Program-made: the position numbers and the translations under genes
Source: Bacillota bacterium
GTDB taxonomy: Bacteria > Bacillota > Clostridia > Christensenellales > CAG-138
NCBI GenBank assembly: GCA_023459335.1
Contig: JAEWUO010000007.1
Span: 1 to 64,000, forward strand
Length of the DNA stretch: 64,000 nt
Direction: 5' to 3'
Shown here: piece after piece, positions 58,757 through 64,000 of the stretch
How the letters are laid out: each line of letters opens with the position of its first letter
How positions within the stretch are numbered: position 1 is the stretch's first letter
Notes under the pieces: generated by a model
What the model was told of the DNA's origin: nothing
What the model saw: only the letters and a program-made list of their open reading frames with translations
Databases searched by the model: none

Positions 58757-60346
58757 ATGAGCGAAAGAAGCGGTAACAAATACGAAATCATTCGTCAGAG
58801 CGATGAACGCGCCAATACGACGCTGATCTGGCGCGCGCAGGGGGAACCGATCGGCGCCTCTTCCGGCGCCGGAGACGCGAAATTTATCCGCCGCGCGTTG
58901 GTCTGGTCCGCTGTCGCACTCGTTATATTGGCCGCGCTTGGATTTCTTGCTTCTCAAAATGCGGGAAAACTGAAGCAGGCTTATGCGAATCTATTGATCG
59001 ATCAGTCGAATTTTTCGCGCGCGGAATTCGTGATTCTGTCGCTGGCTGACGAGGATGCGAAATCCGCGCTCCGGAAGAAATTTTATTTTGCATGTGCGGA
59101 AACGTATGCCCGAGAAAACAGGCTCGCCGATGCAATCCCGCTCTACCGGGCGGCGGGCGATTATCCGGGCGCGCAGGAGAAGTTCGACAGCACCAGCTAT
59201 ACGCTTGCAAGCATGTACCAATCCGACGGCGATTTCCCGGAAGCAAGCGAAATATACGGGACGCTCGGAAACTATCTGGATTCGGTGGAACGATACGAAG
59301 CGTGCAGTTACGCTTACGCAAAAGAACGGCTGGAATACGGATATTACGACGAAGCGATGAGGCTGTTCTACGCGCTCGGAAGCTATCAGGACGCGTCAGA
59401 TTATGCAAAGCAGGCAGCTGCCGCGCTCTCCGGCAGCGAAGGCGCGGGCGATCTCGTCTCTCTGTTGGTCGGCCTGACCGACGAACAGCTTGCGGAGCGC
59501 GCGCGACTGAAAAGCGAGCGAGACGCGCTGCCGACAGGAATGATCGCGACGGGTTATAAACACACGGTCGCACGAACGGAATCGGGGACGGTGCTCGCGA
59601 CCGGCTCCAACCTCTCGGGGCAGTGCAATGTTTCCGACTGGAGCAATATCGTCGCAGTCGCCGCGGGCGCGTACCATACGGTCGCTCTCCGATCGGACGG
59701 GACGGTGCTCGCAACCGGCATGAACACCTACGGTCAATGTAATGTAGGGAAATGGGCGAATGTCGCAAAAATCTATGCCGGCGCATACAATACGGTCGGC
59801 CTGACGCGTGACGGAAAAATCCTTAATACAGGGTATCGGGGCTGGAACACGCTGTCCTGGAGGGATGTCGATTCGCTCTCGATCGGCGACTATGCGCTCT
59901 GCGGTGCGATGAAAAACGGCCAGCCGCTCTCGACGCACGCCGAACTCGTTACGGACGCGTACTTCGACCTTGTGTCGTTCGACGCGGCGACCGCCAACAG
60001 CACGGGCCTCAAGGCGGACGGCACGCTCGTTTCCAACGGACTGGACGTATCGGGAATGTCAGATATCCTCGAAGTCGAGTGCACCGCGAACGGTGTATAT
60101 GCGCTGAACGATGGCGGACGCGTGGAGCAGCGGGCGTTTTCGTATGCGCATCTGCCGGACGTATCCGACTGGCAGGATATCGTGGAAATCAGCGCGAGCG
60201 CAACGCATATCGCCGGCGTAACGGCGGACGGGCGCGTTCTTTCGCGCGGTGCAAGCGACATGGGGCAGTGCAATACGATGGACTGGATTCTCTTTACACC
60301 TGTATCAACGCCCGAGCCGACACCAGCAGAAACGCCCGCGCCATAA
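58757..60346 (+). CDS. Membrane-anchored TPR and RCC1-like repeat protein
   Basis: 529 residues. A cytoplasmic N-terminus leads to one TM (about 49-67). About residues 70-230 form TPR/SEL1-like helical repeats with phrases LADAIPLYRAAGDYPGAQEKF, then FPEASEIYGTLGNYLDSVERY, then YDEAMRLFYALGSYQDASDY. From about 255 there are RCC1-type beta repeats (GYKHTVARTESGTVLATGSN, then GAYHTVALRSDGTVLATGMN). The tail is Pro/Thr/Glu-rich. It starts one base after the DHHW gene, so it is in the same operon. It could hold or sense the modified polymer; the function is not known. Confidence 0.85.
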   Translation: MSERSGNKYEIIRQSDERANTTLIWRAQGEPIGASSGAGDAKFIRRALVWSAVALVILAALGFLASQNAGKLKQAYANLLIDQSNFSRAEFVILSLADEDAKSALRKKFYFACAETYARENRLADAIPLYRAAGDYPGAQEKFDSTSYTLASMYQSDGDFPEASEIYGTLGNYLDSVERYEACSYAYAKERLEYGYYDEAMRLFYALGSYQDASDYAKQAAAALSGSEGAGDLVSLLVGLTDEQLAERARLKSERDALPTGMIATGYKHTVARTESGTVLATGSNLSGQCNVSDWSNIVAVAAGAYHTVALRSDGTVLATGMNTYGQCNVGKWANVAKIYAGAYNTVGLTRDGKILNTGYRGWNTLSWRDVDSLSIGDYALCGAMKNGQPLSTHAELVTDAYFDLVSFDAATANSTGLKADGTLVSNGLDVSGMSDILEVECTANGVYALNDGGRVEQRAFSYAHLPDVSDWQDIVEISASATHIAGVTADGRVLSRGASDMGQCNTMDWILFTPVSTPEPTPAETPAP

Positions 60347-60374
60347 AAAAGCGATCCTGTACAGGATCGCTTTT
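60347..60374. terminator. Palindromic bidirectional terminator
   Basis: A 28-base perfect palindrome (arms AAAAGCGATCCTGT / ACAGGATCGCTTTT) lies right after the stop of the RCC1 gene and 13 bases from the convergent MoaD-like gene. Confidence 0.9.
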
Positions 60375-60387
60375 CTGTCTGATACTC

Positions 60388-60636
60388 TCATCCGCCGCCG
60401 CATAGGGGAAGAAAACCGACCGTATCCCCGTCGTTGAGGTGCGTTTTTATGCCTCGGTAAAGGCCGATGCTGACATCGTTGACTACGATCAGCGCGCTTT
60501 TCGCGGCGGTATATGCTTCTTTGCCGTATACGCTTCTGATATCGTCGAGCACTTCTTTGACAGAAGCGGCTTCGGTCTCTTCCGATTCTTTCTGAATGAT
60601 TCCGCGGAGCGGCGGATAATACCGGATCGTTTTCAT
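60388..60636 (-). CDS. MoaD/ThiS-family sulfur carrier
   Basis: 82 residues with a ubiquitin-like fold. It ends in PLCGGG, keeping the C-terminal Gly-Gly that becomes a thiocarboxylate in molybdopterin synthesis. The start overlaps the AOR stop by four bases (ATGA), so it is coupled to the tungsten enzyme. It probably supplies sulfur for that enzyme's pyranopterin cofactor. moaE and other cofactor genes are not in the window. Confidence 0.88.
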   Translation of the reverse strand: MKTIRYYPPLRGIIQKESEETEAASVKEVLDDIRSVYGKEAYTAAKSALIVVNDVSIGLYRGIKTHLNDGDTVGFLPLCGGG

Positions 60637-62519
60637 ACCTGAATGCCCAGCCTGCGCAGCGTACGCTTCTTCGGCGCGCCGCTTTGGTCCCAGCCGCGAA
60701 TTTTGTAATAAACAGGCAGCATCTTATCAAGACGGACGACCGTCTTAGGATTATTCGCGTCCTGCGGCGTTTTCGTCAGACGGTCCGGCAGAGAATCATT
60801 CGCTCCCGTCAGCCCTTCCCGAACGTTATAGAGCCGTTCGAGGTTATAACCGCGCTCGCCGAAACGGACGAAAGAACCGGTGTAAAACGGCAGTCCCGTG
60901 ATCAGCCGCAGCGCTTCCGAATGGGGGAAGAGGTACTTGGTGTTGAAACGAAGAACCGGCATCATCCATAACAGCGCGCGTATGCCGAGGCCGAGATGCG
61001 TCGCAATTTTACCGATCGTTCGGGTGACCGGATGGTGCGGCCCAAGCTGATAAAGAATGGCCGGAACGAACGTTTGCGCGGAGAAAAGGCAGAAACCCGC
61101 GGAAGAAATCGCGTCCAGCGCGCTCTGGAAAAACGCCGTGAACGCCGGTTTTGCGGAAATCGAGAGCGGGTCCATCGAAAGCACGCCGATGGATTCCAGG
61201 AGAGCGAGATAACCGCCGTTCAGGTGGCAGCCGCCGCGGTTGCTTGTCGCGTACCCAAGACCCATCCCGACCGAACGGCGCGGCTCGTAGCTCGCCATCT
61301 CCAACCCCTTGGAATGAATGGCGTATTCCTTGCCGCCGTATTTTTCGCTGAGCCATTTTGAGCCGTTCGCAAGATCACCGTAGATTCCTTCTCTTTTCGC
61401 GATTTTTTCGACGATTTCCATGAGGTTGTCGGAGTTGCCGAAAGATACGCCGAAATCCGCGATGCCGTTTTCTTTGAGCTCCATCGCAAACGCGATCGTA
61501 GAGGCAAGCGAGATTGTATCCATGCCTAACAGATCGCACGCATAATTGAGCTTCAGCAGATTTTCCATGCTGACGGCTTCGATATTTGGGCCGAAAAATC
61601 CGCAGGTTTCATACTCCGGCCCTTTTACTTCCTTGCCGTCTACCTCAACACGACGCTCGCAGCGAATGGGGCAGGAGATACAGCTGCTGTTTCGGGTCAG
61701 ATAATGATCCGCGAGCGTTTCACCGCTGACCGCGTTCGCTTCCTTGAAGTGGCCGTACTTGAAGTTATGCGTCGGAAGCGCGTTGGTCGCGTTCGCCTTG
61801 TTCACCAGCCCCGCGCTGCCGTAGTTCGGCAACGATTCGCCGGTCATCGGATGTTTGCGAATAAAATCGACCCATTTATGGACGTATTTTGAAAATTTCT
61901 TACGATTGTAAACATAAGGACTTTGCGTGCCGTAAGCGACGATCGCCTTGATCTTCTTTGCGCCAAGCACCGCGCCCGCACCGCACCGGCCGGATACGCG
62001 TTCGCCGGATACCGCGGCCGCGTAGCGAACGAGATGTTCGCCCGCAGGGCCTATGACGAGTTTGCCGTAAATTTTCGGGAAAGCACTCTGCGTTTCTTCG
62101 GTATCCTTACCCCAGAGATCTCCCGCGTCGGAAATGGTTACCTGACGGTCAAGAATCGAGATCACGCAAGGCGTGTCGCTCTCACCTTTCAGTATAATGC
62201 CGTCGTAACCGGCTCGTTTCAGCATCACGCCGAATTGACCGCCGCTGTTGCTGCTCGCGATACCGCCCGTCATGACGTTTTTAAACGACATGTTGAACCG
62301 GCTGGAACAAGGCGCGCCGGTGCCGGTAGCGGGGCTGGTGTTCACGATGACGACCGCGTCCGGGCCGAGAGGGTCGACGCCTGCGGGCGTCAGGTCGTAT
62401 AGCAGTCTCGAACCGAGCGTTTTGCCACCGATGTACTGTCTGAATAACTTTTCGCCGATCTCGTAGCGGGATGATGTTTTTGTATTGAGATCGATCAGCG
62501 CGTATACGGGCGTTTTCAT
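60633..62519 (-). CDS. Aldehyde:ferredoxin oxidoreductase family enzyme
   Basis: 628 residues, a tungsten/molybdenum bis-pyranopterin enzyme. I use the ATG at 62519 with GGAGGTGA upstream on the minus strand. The first block is PVYALIDLNTKTSSRYEIGEKL. The pterin region has SSRFNMSFKNVMTGGIASSNSGGQFGVMLKRAGYDG (here shown in part). The [4Fe-4S] ligands lie in SSCISCPIRCER, with a further Cys in YACDLLGMDTIS. It may oxidise aldehydes or reduce acids with ferredoxin; the substrate cannot be told. The polyferredoxin gene overlaps it by four bases, so they are one complex. Confidence 0.93.
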   Translation of the reverse strand: MKTPVYALIDLNTKTSSRYEIGEKLFRQYIGGKTLGSRLLYDLTPAGVDPLGPDAVVIVNTSPATGTGAPCSSRFNMSFKNVMTGGIASSNSGGQFGVMLKRAGYDGIILKGESDTPCVISILDRQVTISDAGDLWGKDTEETQSAFPKIYGKLVIGPAGEHLVRYAAAVSGERVSGRCGAGAVLGAKKIKAIVAYGTQSPYVYNRKKFSKYVHKWVDFIRKHPMTGESLPNYGSAGLVNKANATNALPTHNFKYGHFKEANAVSGETLADHYLTRNSSCISCPIRCERRVEVDGKEVKGPEYETCGFFGPNIEAVSMENLLKLNYACDLLGMDTISLASTIAFAMELKENGIADFGVSFGNSDNLMEIVEKIAKREGIYGDLANGSKWLSEKYGGKEYAIHSKGLEMASYEPRRSVGMGLGYATSNRGGCHLNGGYLALLESIGVLSMDPLSISAKPAFTAFFQSALDAISSAGFCLFSAQTFVPAILYQLGPHHPVTRTIGKIATHLGLGIRALLWMMPVLRFNTKYLFPHSEALRLITGLPFYTGSFVRFGERGYNLERLYNVREGLTGANDSLPDRLTKTPQDANNPKTVVRLDKMLPVYYKIRGWDQSGAPKKRTLRRLGIQV

Positions 62520-62938
62520 AGGCTCACCTCCGCCATACGGATGGCCCCCAAAGGGCAGTTTTCCTCGCACAGCGAACATCCGACGCAGTTCTTCGGCTGG
62601 TAAAGCTCCGCAAACACATGAATATCGCCGTGGAACGCGGGCAACGAGACGCGAAGCGCTTCCGCGCGGCACCATGACACGCAGATGCCGCATGCGCTGC
62701 AAAGCGCGGTATCGACGACGGGCTTTTTCCATTTTGAACGCGGGATGCTTTTCGTCGGTTTTCCGTGTCCGTCGAGCAGCGCGTTTTTCGGGCAGATACG
62801 CGAACATACGCCACAGGAAACGCAGCGGTGGATATCGATCACATGTCGTTCCTTCGGTTTTCCTTCGATGGCGAGCACAGGGCAGCTCTTTGCGCAGGCC
62901 GTGCAGCCGATGCAGTCTTCCGTGATGAAATACGGCAT
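62516..62938 (-). CDS. Four-cluster ferredoxin-like electron-transfer subunit
   Basis: 140 residues. It has four CxxCxxC-type [4Fe-4S] motifs: Cys9-12-15-19 (DCIGCTACAKSCP), RCVSCGVCSRICP, LCSACGICVSWCR and NCVGCSLCEENCP. It should carry electrons to or from the AOR enzyme. AAGGAG precedes the ATG. It is the first gene of the operon, whose promoter is at 62994. Confidence 0.93.
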   Translation of the reverse strand: MPYFITEDCIGCTACAKSCPVLAIEGKPKERHVIDIHRCVSCGVCSRICPKNALLDGHGKPTKSIPRSKWKKPVVDTALCSACGICVSWCRAEALRVSLPAFHGDIHVFAELYQPKNCVGCSLCEENCPLGAIRMAEVSL

Positions 62939-62993
62939 GTGCCGAATCTCCTTATTTGTTTATTTGGCGAAGAAAGGATTTGTCGCTACAAAG

Positions 62994-63022
62994 AATGTAA
63001 CACAAAACGTGCTGTTTCGCAA
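62994..63022 (-). promoter_or_regulatory. Promoter of the ferredoxin-AOR-moaD operon
   Basis: On the minus strand TTGCGA (complement at 63017-63022) and TACATT (complement at 62994-62999) with 17-base spacing, about 55 bases before the ATG at 62938. Confidence 0.65.
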
Positions 63023-63036
63023 CGCGAATACAATAA

Positions 63037-63055
63037 GCCCCGTTTGATGCGGGGC
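63037..63055 (-). terminator. Terminator of the FAD-oxidase gene
   Basis: On the minus strand the stem GCCCCG / CGGGGC with a seven-base loop is followed by TTATTGT. It separates the upstream FAD-linked oxidase from the AOR operon. Confidence 0.72.
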
Positions 63056-63061
63056 GAAAAA

Positions 63062-64000
63062 TCATGTGTTTGAGTAATGCTTTTCATTTTCTTTCAGGTC
63101 GAAGCCGAGCGTGCCGCCGGGATTCATAATATTGTCCGGATCGAAATGATTCTTCAGCGCGCGAAGCACGTCGTATTCGTTTTTCCCAAGCGACCCTTCC
63201 AGCCATGGAGCGAACATTTTTCCAATGCCGTGATGGTGGCTCATCGCCGCACCGGACTCCTGGATCGCGGTAAGTATTCCCGCGTGATACGCTTTGAACG
63301 CTTCCGGGTCGCTTTCCTTGATGATGAAAATAAAGTAAAGGTTCGCGCCTTGGGGGTAAACGTGCGACATGTGGGTCATGCAGATCGTGTTTGGTCGTGA
63401 CTTGCAGTAGGCGCGCACCTGCGCATGCACTTTCGACATGTTGCTCCAGTTGACCGAACACTCCATCGTATCCGTCACGATACCAAAGTCCTGCATTGTA
63501 TCGCGCATGTAAGGATCGCTGAACCGGCCTTTTTCCCAGCCGCGCGTCACGTAGCCCGTCAGGCTCATTCCACCGAATTGTCTTGCGACCCTGCGGACGT
63601 TTTTCGCGACGTTTCTGGAATAACCGTATTCTCCGTTCGTGAAGCCAAGGAAAAGGCACATTTCGTTGTCCTTGAAGCTGCGAAGCTGAAAGAGATGCTT
63701 CAGCGGCGAATCCATGACTCCGTAAAGATGCAGCATAACGCTGGTCTCCTCCGGATCGGAGAGGCGGAATACCGAAGGATAACCCGCTTCGCTCTGCATG
63801 ATCTCGCGCGCCGCAGCCTGAGCCGTTTCCCAGTTGCGGAACATATAGGAAAATCGGCGGATCGTCTCCGGCATATGCCGGAACACCTTCAGTGTCACAT
63901 GCGTGAGTACGCCGTAGGTTCCTTCGCCGCCCATGAGGATTTGCCCCAGGTCGCTGCCGGTTGCCTTGCGCGGGTAACGGTCGGTTTTCACAACCCCGAT
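63062..64000 (-). CDS. FAD-linked oxidase C-terminal part (AGPS-like), start outside window
   Basis: 312 residues are visible; the frame stays open to base 64000, so the N-terminal FAD-binding part lies beyond. The visible region has GSDLGQILMGGEGTYGVLTHVTLKVF at the end of the FAD domain, then SHHHGIGKMFAPWLEGSLG and NHFDPDNIMNPGGTLGFD. That triple-His block and the ending are those of alkyldihydroxyacetonephosphate-synthase-like or glycolate/lactate-oxidase-like enzymes. An ether-lipid (plasmalogen) role is possible in an anaerobe but not shown. Confidence 0.85.
   Translation of the reverse strand: MGVVKTDRYPRKATGSDLGQILMGGEGTYGVLTHVTLKVFRHMPETIRRFSYMFRNWETAQAAAREIMQSEAGYPSVFRLSDPEETSVMLHLYGVMDSPLKHLFQLRSFKDNEMCLFLGFTNGEYGYSRNVAKNVRRVARQFGGMSLTGYVTRGWEKGRFSDPYMRDTMQDFGIVTDTMECSVNWSNMSKVHAQVRAYCKSRPNTICMTHMSHVYPQGANLYFIFIIKESDPEAFKAYHAGILTAIQESGAAMSHHHGIGKMFAPWLEGSLGKNEYDVLRALKNHFDPDNIMNPGGTLGFDLKENEKHYSNT

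Noticed and set aside
62520..62807. 96-residue extension of the AOR protein
   Set aside because: It overlaps the four-cluster ferredoxin gene, which has strong motifs; GGAGGTGA supports the start at 62519.
1..64000. CRISPR array, insertion sequence, prophage or rRNA operon
   Set aside because: No regularly spaced repeats, transposase, integrase, phage structural genes or rRNA sequence were recognised.

Overview
The window is a 64 kb piece of a low-G+C-lineage (Firmicutes, class Clostridia) chromosome with a fairly high GC content. The evidence for that lineage is a PolC-type replicative polymerase, RNase Y, an IreB/RuvX/DUF1292 cluster, a SpoVB-like flippase, YabN-type MazG, and the gene order rpsB-tsf-pyrH-frr-uppS-cdsA-dxr-rseP-ispG-polC. 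A tungsten-type aldehyde:ferredoxin oxidoreductase and oxygen-sensitive Fe-S assembly genes point to an anaerobe. I cannot name the species; a Christensenellales-like gut clostridium would fit but is a guess.

Layout. 1-2770: end of aspS, an RseC-like protein and glyA. 2811-5766: an AT-rich accessory patch with two membrane proteins on the minus strand, one resembling the TRADD-N-associated two-TM family, and a possible PD-(D/E)xK nuclease-like gene whose first 17 codons are duplicated as a stub 1.3 kb upstream. 5818-10462: a 7TM diguanylate cyclase, a nucleotidyltransferase and a large GH5-like lipoprotein. 10629-10705: tRNA-Ala. 10958-19773: PBP1A, a family-4-like uracil-DNA glycosylase and two tandem PhoPR-like two-component systems. 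19937-28228: tyrS, yigZ, a CARDB-type surface protein, small enzymes, a GT-C-like membrane protein and ogt. 28323-30412: an iscR-iscS-iscU cluster. 30621-32136: yajC, then ireB-ruvX-DUF1292. 32334-44621: translation, lipid, isoprenoid and replication genes. 44962-47526: RNase Y behind a leader terminator, and a membrane dipeptidase. 47571-47871: tRNA-Trp followed by a hairpin-rich element that duplicates the tRNA tail. 47872-54969: SPFH/zinc-ribbon protein, flippase, yabN, hup, xpt and guaA. 55117-60346: flavodoxin, an ACT-like regulator, and an MBOAT-DHHW-RCC1/TPR cell-surface operon. 60388-64000: a polyferredoxin-AOR-MoaD operon and the C-terminal part of an FAD-linked oxidase.

How the genes fit together. 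Most of the window is housekeeping. The block from rpsB to polC couples translation to undecaprenyl phosphate, CDP-diacylglycerol and MEP-pathway isoprenoid synthesis. The envelope is further served by PBP1A, two envelope-type sensor kinases, a flippase and a probable O-acylation operon. The most unusual signals are the tRNA-Trp tail-duplicating element (47625-47831), the 2.8-5.8 kb accessory patch with its duplicated gene start, the attenuator-like terminator just upstream of rny, and the membrane TPR/RCC1 partner in the MBOAT operon.
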